Shown here: positions 1 through 11,500 of the stretch, piece after piece
Layout: every line of letters begins with the position of its first letter
How positions within the stretch are numbered: position 1 is the stretch's first letter
Assembly: GCA_963576565.1 (NCBI GenBank)
Contig: OY755042.1
Location: 7,650,372 to 7,714,371 of the forward strand
Reading direction: 5' to 3'
DNA length: 64,000 nt
From: Aspidapion aeneum
Lineage: Eukaryota > Arthropoda > Insecta > Coleoptera > Brentidae
Notes under the pieces: model-generated
Seen by the model: the letters and a program-made list of their open reading frames with translations, nothing else
What the model was told of the DNA's origin: nothing
Database searches by the model: none
Translations under genes and position numbers: made by a program

Positions 1-523
1 AATTTTTTCCCCAGGTCCCTTATTACCCCTTTTTTTTAAAAACAAAAGCGGGGTGTAGCTTCCAGTGGAATTTAAATGCAGGAATTTTGTACTATTTATG
101 AACTAATTATGTCCCCCTTTAAGTTTTTATCCCAGGGCCCTTTTTACCCCTTTTTTTTAAACAAAACCCCCACCCATAAAACGAAGAGGGCTAGACAAAA
201 AATTTTAATGCAGGAATTTCGTACTATTTATGAACTAATTTTTCCCCCCTTTAACTTTTTTCCCAGGTCTCTTTTTACACTTTTTTATTAAAAACAAAAG
301 GAAGCTACACCCCACCCATAGAACGAAGAGGGCTAGACAAAAAATTTCAATGCAGGAATTTTGTACTATTTATGAACTAATTTGGTCCAAAAAAAAATTT
401 GTACCACTCTCCTTCTACCTTTTTTTTGATTTGAAAAAGGGGGGTGTAGCTTTCAGTGGAAGCTACACCCCCCTTTTGTTTTTGTTTTTTTTTAAAAAGG
501 TAAAAAGGGACCAGTTGAAGCTG
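1..523 (+). repeat. Tandem repeat array, left arm
   Basis: Units of roughly 130-145 bp recur, anchored by CAGGAATTTTGTACTATTTATG at about 79, 211 and 353 (one has a C in place of T). Each unit also has a pyrimidine-rich stretch, a CCCCTTTTTTTTAAA run and the palindromic block GTGTAGCTTCCAGTGGAAGC. At 437-474 that block is a near-perfect hairpin, GGGGGTGTAGCTT..AAGCTACACCCCCC. The same unit appears in the opposite orientation at 17226-17900, so the two blocks were one locus with internal inversion before the retrotransposon inserted at 523/524. Short open frames here are repeat artefacts. Confidence 0.85.
520..523. repeat. Target-site duplication GCTG (left)
   Basis: GCTG lies directly outside the TGT end of the left LTR, and the same GCTG lies at 17226-17229 directly outside the ACA end of the right LTR. 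A 4-bp duplication is usual for Ty3/gypsy integrases, and it fixes both element ends. Confidence 0.85.
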
Positions 524-3500
524 TGTGGCCTTAAAAAAAGTAAAAAAAAATTTGGGCGCCAATTTGTGGCCTATTAAAATGCGTTGTGTGACATTTGTGG
601 CAGCTTGAAGACGTTGCCGCCATTTTGTGACACAACAAAACCATTGAATAATTAAACAAATATCTGGAAGCAGAACTGTATTTTCCAGCTAGGTAAAACA
701 TTGATATGCCCGGTAACTTTTATACAGTGGAGAAGGGGGGGTTCAGAAATAAGAAAATTTTAAGTGCGCCACATTATTTAATACCAATGTTTTACAAAGA
801 AGATCTTAAATAAAATACAGTTCAACCCAAACGTTGCAGCCAAACAATGAAATTCTACTTACTTCCGAGGCTTCCAGAGTATTTGTGTAATTAAGAATAA
901 CCAAAAAAAAATAAACAGAATAAAATTCTAAAAGATTGAATTAAGATGACAAAACTAGAAATACTTTACAGGTAGATGGACTCCTTTAACAGGTCATACT
1001 GTACCTACATCTGAGTCAGTAGCGTAGGACTCACTTACATAAATGATTGTAAAATAAAATACACATATACTTCCAAAATCGTTCCATCATAGGGGAGATC
1101 TGGACCAAATATCTGCTGTCATCATTCTACGTTGGGTAGGATGAGACAGACAGCAACCCAGTCCGAGATCCACCCCATGAAGTAGAACAATGTAAGGAAA
1201 CCGCTAAAACATATAACCTCATCTCTCTTTTGTCTCCGCAAAGTTGGTCATCGGGTTGTACAAATAACACAAAGATTTAGTTCATCTTGTATAATTAGAT
1301 CTGAGGAAAAAAATACCAAATCAGTTAGGGCCAAAATAGCAAGGCACTCCAAATTTCACAGGAGAAATTGTCTTAAATAAATGAAATGAAGGAAGCAAGT
1401 CAATTTAGTAAATACGGCGCAAAATTGTGGTTATGACGTCATACCGTTACCTTGCGTTTACAAGCAATGTTGAAATTATACTGTGAAGAATTATATATGA
1501 AAAGATTACGTCTAAATTATATTAAAAATTTATATGAAAAGATTATGTCTAAATTATATTGAAGCTTGCTCCTACCTTGGTCCTTGAATTATTTAATAAT
1601 TATTGGTGTTTATTTGGTAAACCTGGAAGTGTTGTAGGTTTCCCGACATACTCCTGCTACTGCTGTTCCGGCTTGCCCGCGTCTCCCCTCCTGACTAACT
1701 AGCACATGGTACTAGGGCAGCACGGGGTTTCGAATGTGTGCTGGATCTTTGCCCGAGCGTAGAACCCTGTGGAAAATGAAATGTTTCAGTTTCCTGGAGA
1801 ACCCCATGTCGACTCAATAAAATACAGCAGATTTAAACAGATGAACTAAAATAACTCTACGTACCTTTCCCAGGGTTAGAACTGGCTCGTCCGGCTTCCC
1901 ACCAGCGTCCAGCCCAACTGTCCCGTCGCTGGAATTGACAGGGCTGTAGACAAAGGAGAAAAACAATATATAGTTTTTATCCAACACGTGGTTAAAAGAA
2001 AAATATAAAAACGCCAACAATTCCCCACGTCCTTTGTCAAAAAAAAGTACATTTCCCACGAAAAATAATTACAATTTGGGAGGCAAATATTATCTTGAAG
2101 AGTACTCAAATAATAAAAAAAAATGAGAAAGAAAAAAAAAATAAAATCGAACTTACCGATGCTCTTTCCGTACAAATGGCGTAGGCCGACTTAATTTCCC
2201 CTCAAAAGGGTGCGAGCGTCACTTCCGATTACGCCTAAAACACGACGGCTCACTCCTCACAGTCTCTGGGATATCTCCTACAATTCGCTGCAGTGCCAAA
2301 CCAAAAACAATGGCGATCCCAGAGCCTGTTGTCGACCCAGCCAAAATTTGTTAGCAAAGAGAGACAAAGCACTTCGTCGAGAATACCAGAATAATGCAGT
2401 GGCCGGAAACCGTTTTGTAAATTTGGTGGGGAGTGGGGACGGTAAAACACAATACCAACCAACCAGAAAAACCCGCGATTTTCAAACTAACCAATGAGAT
2501 ACAGCAATAGTTCTATACAGGTATATAGGGGGCAGCACCGACCAAGGGGATAGGAAGTACGTAAAACAAACCTTGAGGTGTTGTCGGATCTATTTCCACG
2601 GTTGAAATTTTTATAACAAGGACGTCGAGACACCCTCCATACATTTGACCGAACATTTGCCCACCGGACCCCCACCAACATATCAAGTAGAAGAAGAATA
2701 ACCCGACGGACTAGAAGAAGCTCAGCATTGAAACCATCAACTGTAAAATCAATTACTGGAGATCAGGGCATGCAGCAAACCCAGGAATATTCGAACACTC
2801 AACCAATTCCCATATGAGTAAAGCTATACTAAGTGTAGAATTTAGTTGTACTTTAGCTACAGTTTCAGTCACAAGTTTCCTTTGCTCTTTATATATGTTT
2901 TCTCTAAGATTCATATGGTTTGATGCCATTCTTGTAAAACATTTCTACTGTAATAAAGTTGTTTCTGAACCTGAACCCAAAAATATACACTGAACTACTG
3001 CTAAGAAGCTCGGCACAAGAGTGTTCAGATGTTAACTCACACGATTTCGTTTATTCTTTTAGTCTTGGTTTTTATCCCTCGTTTATCTCCCATTTACAAA
3101 AGTGCATAACTCGTATTTATTCTATCCTTTCCCTATCAAATTAATAAAGATATCAAAGTCACAACTAGCTATGAGGTTCGGATTGTCCCAATATCCTCCA
3201 AAATAAACGTAAGGGAATGAAATGTTCATCCAAATGTTTCCTTCCTGTTACTAAAACCATTTGTGATGCGGCAACGCCGCCATTCCCCAGCATAACAGCT
3301 GTTTAACTTTATGAACGTCAAGTGAATCACAAAATTCCACAGATAAAAACAAAACAATCAAAATTTTTATGTGATTTTTCCCGAAGCCTGTGATCTTAAA
3401 TTCCAATTACGATGTCCAGATAATGCGATGTGCGTAGTGTCCACAGTAATTCGATGGAATGCCTCCTTTTAAGGTAACTTCCTAGACACTATATAACCTC

Positions 3501-3623
3501 CAAACCTAGCTCTATAAAATACCCTTACTTTGTGTACAGAAAGACGAGTCAAAGATCCTTGATTATTTACCTAAATAAACAAATATGTAACGCTGCTTTA
3601 AACGAAAAAAATGACACGTTACA
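524..3623 (-). repeat. 3' LTR of the gypsy element (3100 bp)
   Basis: Plus-strand ends are TGTGGCC (524) and GTTACA (3623). It is near-identical to 14128-17225. Differences noticed: CGGCGC/CGCCGC near 1417, ATATATG/ATATATT near 1496, GTGTTTA/GTGGTTA near 1609, ATATACAC/ATACACAC near 2990, CTCCAAAA/CTCGAAAA near 3197, plus one A-run and one T-run indel. It contains a perfect CRE-type palindrome TGACGTCA at 1434-1441 and a GCGGC-AAC-GCCGC hairpin near 3268. No protein-coding gene is recognised in it. Short open frames are shared by both LTRs only because the LTRs are identical. Confidence 0.95.
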
Positions 3624-3627
3624 TAAT

Positions 3628-3637
3628 CCCCCCCCAA
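3628..3637 (-). other. Polypurine tract before the 3' LTR
   Basis: On the minus strand the bases just upstream of the 3' LTR start (3623) read TTGGGGGGGGATTA then TGTAACG. A purine run next to TGT is the expected plus-strand DNA primer. It lies about 26 bp after the pol stop codon. Confidence 0.85.
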
Positions 3638-3662
3638 CTTCAAGACGATTAACCTAAAAAGG

Positions 3663-4448
3663 TTAATCGGAGAGGTCCGCTGCCGACTTAAGGTCTTTGG
3701 CATGCCAACTTCCTGGCAGTACTTTACCCGATGGTTCCTGAAGCTCAAATATCCATGGAGAAATTTTATTCCTAATCACATAAGGACCAACGAATTTCGG
3801 TGCTAACTTCTTCGAGAAAAACTTCGCAGCATCCGACAAAACATAATTTTTCTTCCAAACACGCTGACCCACAACAAAGTTGGGTACCCTTGTACGCAAA
3901 TTATACTGAACTACGTTTTTCTCTCCCGCCACCTCTAACCTTCTCTTAACATCCGCATAGAGCTTCCGGAAACCTTCGTTCTTACTTTCAGCTGCGGATT
4001 GTACACCATTCTCTTCAGATAACAAAACTGGGTTGGAGTAATCTTTACCTGATAAACACATATTCCTACCAAAATTAACAAAGAAAGGAGACATCCTGGT
4101 TGTCTCATGGGTTGCAGTACGAATCGCGCAGGCAAGTTTATGTATTTGTTCGTCCCACTTCCTGTGGTTGTCTTTCACATAACAACATAACATGGTTTTT
4201 AACGTACGATTCGTCCTTTCTGTTGGATTTGCTCTGGGGTGATAATACGGATTATACTGAATTTTAACCTGATAACTCTCAGCAAAACGCTTAAACTCAT
4301 TACTTTTGTACTGAGGGCCATTATCACAAAGTATCAAACGGGGTACTCCGAAGACCATAAATACTTGTTCCTCAAGGTGCTTGACAACAGCTTGAGTAGG
4401 GGCTGTTCGCATTGGAAAAACTAAGGAAAACTTACTCAAATCCAGCAA
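3663..4448 (-). pseudogene. pol: Pol, integrase C-terminal part (after frame break)
   Basis: This frame holds the rest of the integrase catalytic core and the C-terminal domain. Visible motifs are the second catalytic Asp in LILCDNGPQYKS, the catalytic Glu in NPTERTNRT, and a GPY/F module (PKFVGPYVI) near the end. No chromodomain is seen. It overlaps the upstream pol frame by 13 bp and sits in a different frame, so it would not be translated as part of pol without a second frameshift. Compared with the usual spacing between the first and second Asp of the DDE triad, a short stretch seems missing at 4436-4448, which points to a small deletion. Apart from that the reading frame is clean. Confidence 0.85.
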
Positions 4449-6801
4449 TTACCCTTTGTTGAACGAGGTAGAGGTCCACATAAATCAGTCGAAATAATTT
4501 CCCAAGGACGAGTTGGTTTTGGATGAGATATCATTTGATCAGATACACCTTGTGTATCACCTTTATGAGCTGCACAGACAAAGCATTTCTTTACAAAAGT
4601 TGCCACGTCCTGGCGCATTTTTGGCCAATAATATTTTTCTGCCAGTCTGTGGAAGGTTTTATACACACCCATATGTCCTGCGGTAGGAGGATCGTGAGCT
4701 TCTCCAATAATTCTACGCCTATGATCTTTGGGGACTACCTCTTTCCAATATTCGTTAGATGGTGAAAGTTGAGGGTATTCTTGTTTGACATATTTATACA
4801 ACTTATTATCAGTGTATCTCCAATTCATAAATTTTAATGGTGATTCTACGACCCTCTTTACCATCTTTTGGTACCATCGATCTTTTATTGTTGTTGAAAC
4901 ATCTCTGGGCTGCGAAATTGTATCAATCATAGGTACTGCACGAGACAACATGTCCGGGACAACTAAATCTTTCCCTTTCCGATGGATTACTTCAAAATCA
5001 TATTGCTGCAGTTTTACAGACCAACGAGCAAGTCTCCCACTGGGCTCTTTCAAGCTATGAAGCCATTTTAAGCTAAAATGATCTGTAATGACCTTAAATG
5101 AGATCCCCTCAATATAAGGCCGGAGCTTCTCTATCGCCCAAACCAATGCCAAACATTCTCGCTCGGTGGTCGTGTAAACACGTTCTTGCTTAGTCAAAGA
5201 TCGACTCAAATAGCATATGACTTTGTCTCCTTCAGGATAAGGCTGCGTTAAACATGCTCCTATTCCATATCCTGATGCGTCTGTTTGAATGACAAATTCT
5301 TTGGTATAATCTGGACATGTAAGAATCGGTGCAGTCACTAAAAGTTCCTTAATCTTAATAAATGCTTTTTCGCAGTCTGGAGTCCAATCGAACTTTTGAT
5401 TTTTCTTAGTTAGAGCTGTAATCGGAGCTATTATCGCTGAAAAATTCTCTATGAAACGTCTATACCAGGAGATTGTACCTACAACTCTACGAACTTCTCT
5501 GACAGTTCTTGGCCTCTGGAGCTCTAACATGGCTCTAATTTTATTAGGGTCAACTCGGATGCCTCGACGGTCCACTACGAAACCTAAATACGTCATTTCT
5601 GGCCTACACAGTTGGCATTTTTCCCAACTTACCGTTATCTTTGCATTCTGCAATCTTCGTAGGACTTCCTCAAGAATTCTAAGATGTTCAGAAAAGCTCT
5701 GTGTGACAATTACGAGGTCATCGAGATATACGTACACGTAGGGGTCTAAATCGTTTCCTATGATGCTATCTATGAGTCTCTGCCAAGTTGCAGGTGCATT
5801 ATGAAGACCAAATGGTAAACGCTTAAATTGGAAGAGACCTCGTCGACAGATGAATGCTGTTAGTGGCTTCGATGATTCTTCCATTGGTACTTGCCAATAA
5901 GCACTCTTAATATCTAAAGTTGACAAGTACTTAGCATCTTTCAATTTGTCAAGAGTCTCGGATACGAGTGGTAAAGGATAACTATCACGCGCCGTCACTG
6001 AGTTCAATTTGCGGTAGTCTACACAGAAACGATATTTCTTTGTGTTTTTCTTTTGTACCATTACCACTGGTGAAGCCCATGAACTACTACTACGTTCTAT
6101 CACATCCATTTTCAGCATTTCGTCGATTTCGTCATCAATAAGTTTTTGAATGACCGGTGAGACCTTATATGAACGTTGTCTTATCGGTGCTGCATTTGTT
6201 GTAATCTTATGTTCTACTCTGTCTGTACATCCCAGTGAGTCACCCATCATATTCTTATATTTAACGACCAATTCCTCTAGTCGTTCTGATTCATAAGGTG
6301 TAAGAGTTGTTTGTTGGTCTGATGTTTCTAAAGAACAAATCACATCTTTATTATCGGCAAAATGCCACTCATTAGTACTTAAGTTCGGTACTATACCCAT
6401 CGAAATCCAAAAATCTAATCCTAAAATCAAAGTGTGCGGCAACTCAGGAACGACGACGACCTCTATTAACCTAAATTTGTCCTGAACTCGCATAGGAAGC
6501 TGCACTGTTCCAATACTACTCGTGCTTTGACCATTTGCCACAATACAACTCGTCTTCTTCGTCGTATCAAGTGAAAAACCAAACCTCTCGATGATTGACC
6601 AACCATGATTCCCTAAAAAGGTACGTGAAGCCCCGGAATCCAACAAACCTAATAACTTATTTCCGAGTACATCCACTTCTAAATAAGGTCTCTCATCTTT
6701 ACGAGCATGACTTATCACATAATCTAAAACGTACGTTAGCCTATCGGTCGATGCTTGTTCAGGCTGACTCGAAGGTCGACCACCTACGAGCGCCTGGGTC
6801 C
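4436..6801 (-). pseudogene. pol: Pol polyprotein: protease, RT, RNase H, integrase N-terminal part
   Basis: The frame is open from the frameshift site at 6802-6808 to a stop at 4436. Residues are counted from 6718. Aspartic protease LLDSGAS is near residue 27. RT has the LPFGL block and a YLDD catalytic box near residue 332. RNase H has QTDASGYG (about 485), the RECLALVWAI block and TDHFSLKWL. The integrase zinc region is HMGVYKTFHR..CFVCAAH. The first catalytic Asp is in STDLCGPL just before the break. There is no ATG near the start: the codon at 6718 is GTG and the frame continues upstream past the gag stop, as expected for a -1 fusion. The stop within integrase makes the copy defective unless the break is an assembly error. 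Confidence 0.93.
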
Positions 6802-8580
6802 GTTTCCCTGACGATTACAATTACGACATTCTCTTACTGTAACCCCTGCCTGACCACACGAATAGCACTGTTTGCCTCTAGGTAATGCGCACCCGATTGC
6901 CATGTGCCCTGTTTGGTTGCATCTATAACATACCACGTTCCTATTCGCCCTACCAGGTCCAACACCTTGTGGTGGTTGTTCATCTCTGTCATTTACACTA
7001 GACTGACCACTAGCTGGTTGCTGTCTATCTCTATCAGCCCTAACAGCAAAATTGCTTGCTGGCTGCTGCCTATTTCTGTCGAATCTATTAGCAGGATGAT
7101 TTAAATTCTGTTGGTTCGATGTCCCGGCACCTGATATTTGAATTGCATCAACCCCTGTTGAAAAATCGTCACTGTCGCTCTCTACGTCAACGTAGGCCAA
7201 GTCAGGTTCGATTGATTGGTTTCTTCTAGATGTAAAATTTTCCTCCTCTAAACCATATCTCTGGTCTATTCTACGACACAGATCCTTTAAATGTGATAGG
7301 CTATTGACCTCAGTAGCAATCAACCCTTTCTTATAGATGTCCGCTATATTTCTGAAGACGATAGCTAATTTTGCCTCTTCGGAAACAGGACAGCCAAGTC
7401 TTTGGAAGTATGTGTTCATGACAGCAATGTAGGTCCCTATAGACTCTCCAGGGCCTTGTTTACGTTTTTGGATCTCCTTCAATAGCTTCTCGCCATATGA
7501 GGAAGGAAGATACTCTGCCATGAACCTTTGTTCCAGCTGTTCCCATGTATGGACTTCTCTTCGAACATCTTTATAAAAAGTATAGGCTGACTTTTCAAAA
7601 AGATCAATGCCTGAGTTCAGTAACACCTTTTTGCTAACTCCTCTAGCCTGACTTAACTCGTCCACCCTCTCAAAAAATGCGGTGACGGAGATTGTACCCC
7701 TCTCGCCTGTAAACTTTATGTTCCACTTATGCGGAGGTACAGGTGCAACGTGATATGAAGTACCAGGATCACTTGACATTGGTACTGGCGACGAACATGA
7801 AAATGGTCGTGACTGAGCAATTGGTGCTATGCTACTTTGGAGGGCAGCTAGACTCAAAGGAACGGTAGACGGTTGTTGATAATGAAAAGCTGTTGTACCG
7901 TAATTCTCAATCGGCATAGGGAGTGGTGCTTGTACTGATGTTTGAGTTGGGTTTGTAAGCACTTGCATTTGCAATGGAGCAATGACCGACGGTTGATTTG
8001 TGGGCTGTTGAGCTGGTCTTTGTGTGCTCGAGAGCTGTGGTTGCGGGAAATGAGACTGGTTAGGTGTGTTGCCAGCATTTGTTGAGTGGTCTGAGCTTCG
8101 ACTCGTTGATTGAGTTTCAGATGCTTCATCATCATCTGAGGTCACGCCAACTCTTAATAAATCTGTTGCTTGGCTCTGCAACCTCCCAATCAAACTCAAG
8201 GTTTCCGCAACCAGTATGCCTTTGGTTTGACTTTCTTCAAAGTTAGACGGATTCATGTTATTTATCCTGGCCAACACGTGTTCCAACCTCACAGCGATTT
8301 TTCTAAACTCCCCCCCTTTACTCGTACCAGAGAACTTCTCTACCAGCGGTACCAGACTATCAAGCTTCTTCATGCAGCTAAAAGCATCCTGGCCAAATTT
8401 AAAGGGATACGGAGGGTATCTCATACTCCCATCGGTCCTTTCTCTCTGTCTAATCAGTATGAGCTGTTGCTTCATCTCTTCCACCGATCCAATGGCTATG
8501 CCTCTCCATGTTAATTCATAGATTAATTCGTCCTTGACTAAGTACCTTATGTCAGACAACCGACTCAAAGAAATAGCCAT
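6784..8580 (-). CDS. gag: Gag, nucleocapsid-containing structural protein
   Basis: An open frame of 598 codons from the first ATG (8578-8580, context GCACCATGG, close to the insect start consensus) to TAG at 6784. The frame is open 18 bp further upstream, to a TTG, but the ATG is preferred. The N-terminal half has no recognised motif. The middle (about residues 170-280) is a low-complexity Gln/Pro/Ser/Thr region. A capsid-like region follows (WEQLEQRFMAEYLPSSYGEK..). The C-terminus has two zinc knuckles, CYRCNQTGHMAIGC and a degenerate CYSCGQAGVTVREC. The last codons contain the frameshift heptamer that joins it to pol. No internal stop is present, so Gag itself looks functional. Confidence 0.92.
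   Translation of the reverse strand: MAISLSRLSDIRYLVKDELIYELTWRGIAIGSVEEMKQQLILIRQRERTDGSMRYPPYPFKFGQDAFSCMKKLDSLVPLVEKFSGTSKGGEFRKIAVRLEHVLARINNMNPSNFEESQTKGILVAETLSLIGRLQSQATDLLRVGVTSDDDEASETQSTSRSSDHSTNAGNTPNQSHFPQPQLSSTQRPAQQPTNQPSVIAPLQMQVLTNPTQTSVQAPLPMPIENYGTTAFHYQQPSTVPLSLAALQSSIAPIAQSRPFSCSSPVPMSSDPGTSYHVAPVPPHKWNIKFTGERGTISVTAFFERVDELSQARGVSKKVLLNSGIDLFEKSAYTFYKDVRREVHTWEQLEQRFMAEYLPSSYGEKLLKEIQKRKQGPGESIGTYIAVMNTYFQRLGCPVSEEAKLAIVFRNIADIYKKGLIATEVNSLSHLKDLCRRIDQRYGLEEENFTSRRNQSIEPDLAYVDVESDSDDFSTGVDAIQISGAGTSNQQNLNHPANRFDRNRQQPASNFAVRADRDRQQPASGQSSVNDRDEQPPQGVGPGRANRNVVCYRCNQTGHMAIGCALPRGKQCYSCGQAGVTVRECRNCNRQGNGPRRS
6802..6808 (-). promoter_or_regulatory. -1 ribosomal frameshift heptamer GGGAAAC
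   Basis: On the minus strand gag reads CAG GGA AAC GGA near its end, so the heptamer is G GGA AAC in the zero frame. This is the canonical X XXY YYZ slippery form. Slipping back one base gives AAA CGG ACC CAG, which is exactly the open pol frame. The gag stop TAG follows at 6784-6786. Downstream bases can pair (GGCGCTCG with CGAG..GCC across a loop of about 15 nt), a plausible stimulator. The heptamer type is well known from retroviruses; its use here is inferred from frame geometry. Confidence 0.85.
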
Positions 8581-11500
8581 GGTGCCTTTTATATTCAAAC
8601 TTTAAACTTTAGTTAAAACTGTTAATTATACCTCCCAATTATAAAAACTAAACCACGCAATAACAAACACAAAGTTCACTTTAAATTCACCAGTGAAAAT
8701 CACTATAAATTTTCTCACAAATGTAGAAAATATAAAACTTAAATACGGGCAGACGCGAACAAAACCGAAAAACACCGGAGCAGTAAGAAAATAAAATTTA
8801 TTTGCATTTAAAAATGTAATCATAATTTAGGTTAAGTATTTGTACAACCAACTATGACGTCCAACCTTGCAGAGAGAAATAACTACTTAAATCCTAAATT
8901 AGAATTAACAAGTAGCCATAAAAAAGTTAAAAAAATAAAAGAGAGACCAGAGTTTTGGCAGTGTTTAGGTCTTATGTTTCACTCCTGCGTGAGTAAAACA
9001 CAAAAAAAAATAATTGCGCTTATCCTAGCTGAACTGGATTAAAATTAAAGTTAAGTGATGTTTGTTTACCTCAGCAACCGAATAGGTAAATTTATCCCTA
9101 AATGGAACGTACAACAGACTACCTATAACAAAAATCCCAAAGCTGTTGTACACAGTTAAAGCTAGGGTATACTCCTGCTATTGCAGAACGGCTCCACTAA
9201 TAAACTCCTCAAAAAAACCCCAAATCGCCGTATACAATGATTTTTCTAAAAAGAATAAATCAAAACCCACTTTAACCTGCTTACCTATTCTGAGTCTACA
9301 CGAAACATGCATTGCTTAAGGTCACATCATCCCTTAATATATAAGTGAACGCAATAAACATCGGAACAGATGTTCATGTTATAGAAATCGTAAAATATGC
9401 TCAATTAAAAAAAAATCCGCTCGCTGAAATTGCGTCGAATTAGACTAGTAAGGATGTTGTGTGTAATTAAAAAATTTTAAAAAAAATACCGATGTTATTA
9501 AAAAATTTACAGAAATAACGTCTTGGTAGGACTGCAACTCTCTAATCTTCATTAAAATGAAATTCCCAAAACTTAAACTAAATTGATGCAAACCATGGTC
9601 ATGGTCAAAAAGACCCTAGGATCGTACCGAAAGGTGCGCAAAAAAATTTTTAAAAATTTTTTGGTGGCGACCACAGTAGCCCAATAATAAAAAAAATTAA
9701 ATAGTGGCTCACTACAATGTTCAAAATATTACTCTACCCTAATAGGTGGTTTGGAGTAGGGAGAAAAAAAAATTAAAACAAATGATGATAGGTTGTTAAA
9801 ACGCGAGGTTTCGAAATGAAATTATATTTTAATTCACAAAAAAAATATTTAAATAAACTGGTAAAATCATTGTAGGGCCAGGTACTACTATGCACCAAAA
9901 AAAAATTTCAACAAGAAAATCAAGTTTCCTTCCTTAAAAAAATATTGAAAAGAAAAAATATTTAAAAAATATTTTCAAAAAAAAATGCAAAATGTTTAAG
10001 TGGGGTTGCAGCTCCTATTAGTGAACCTTAAAAAAAAATTAATAAAACCAGCACCAGAAAAATCTTATTCGAGTTGTCATGCAACAGTTTTTGTTCTTTT
10101 CCTTTAAAAACAAACAGTTGTCAATTCCCTTTCCTCTCCCAAAACTGTGGCAATGTGGAAAGTAAATGAGCTAGAAAAATTAATTTACTATACAAAAAAA
10201 ATGTTGAAAATTAGATTTACTTAAGAATCATAAGTTATAAAAATCGTAATTGCAAAAAAAACCAATCAGTTTAGGAAAAGTTAAAAAAAATATTTATGTT
10301 CCAAAAACCAACCGATGTTAGTGTATTTGTTTAAAATTATTACTTAAGGAAATAAGCAACGTTAGTACTTATTTACTGTACCACTATAATAGTGTGAACC
10401 TAAGTTTTAAACTTTGCACTCAACTCCGTAAAGAATTATCTTATAAAAATCGTAATTGCAAAAAAAACCAATCAGTTTAGGAAAAGTTAAAAAAAATATT
10501 TATGTTCCAAAAACCAACCGATGTTAGTGTATTTGTTTAAAATTATTACTTAAGGAAATAAGCAACGTTAGTACTTATTTACTGTACCACTATAATAGTG
10601 TGAACCTAAGTTTTAAACTTTGCACTCAACTCCGTAAAGAATTATCTTGTGTGTACTTTCAAAAAAACAAATATGAAAACAATTTCAAGGTTCACCTATA
10701 AGAACGTTGTAAAACTAAATCTGCCTACTCAAGTGTCTTTACACACAACATCTAATCAAAAAAAAAATTTACTGCTTAATGCATTCTCAGATCTTTATTC
10801 CTGGTGTTCACGAGATCTAAAATTAAGTTGGGCCCTTTCCACAACTATCAGTCAAAGCAAAACTACCAAATGTCCAAGGGCTAATGAGACCCTATCACCA
10901 ACAAATGATATTTTGGAATGAAACAGTTGGGAATAATCCTGCGTAAAAACCCAGAAAACAAAAATCAAGAACCAAAAACTATTACATTAATTTTAAAAGA
11001 GCATAATAAAACTCCCGGCCCCAATTAAACTTTTGTTATCTCAACAAAACTCGGCCTAAAACCAAAAACTTTTTATTAGACATTTCCCCTATTCCCTAAG
11101 TATAATGTCAATAAAACCCAAAAACTTGTGATTTCCATTCCAATCCCATCTGGACCCTATATATTTTTTAAAACGGTCAAACACCCACAGGCGAAACAAT
11201 ATCTTATTTCAGAGAAAGGGTGAAGATATTTTGAAGCACCCTGTGAAAATAGGACACTATTATGGAAAACTGTTCAGATCAGTGTTCTTACTACTTTTTA
11301 ACCTAAATATATCTAGTCCCCTCATGTGCATGTTACTATTTTAGTTCCTATCATAATTAAATAGATCACAAAATTTGTCTTTCTCCGCGAATCTGCAAGG
11401 TCATGGAAAATGCGAGATTCAGCCTGTAGGCCAAATTTGGATGTATTTTAATTTAGCGAAAACCGAGGTTGCGAAATCCTAAAAAGATTAGCAGGAAGTC

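Noticed and set aside
2210..2497. 95-codon open frame present in both LTRs (also 15813-16100)
   Set aside because: It is identical only because the LTRs are. It is not kept in the diverged LTR at 62319-64000 and shows no motif.
10649..10921. 90-codon open frame in the element leader
   Set aside because: Antisense to the element, Lys/Ser/Thr-rich with no motif; expected by chance in A-rich DNA.
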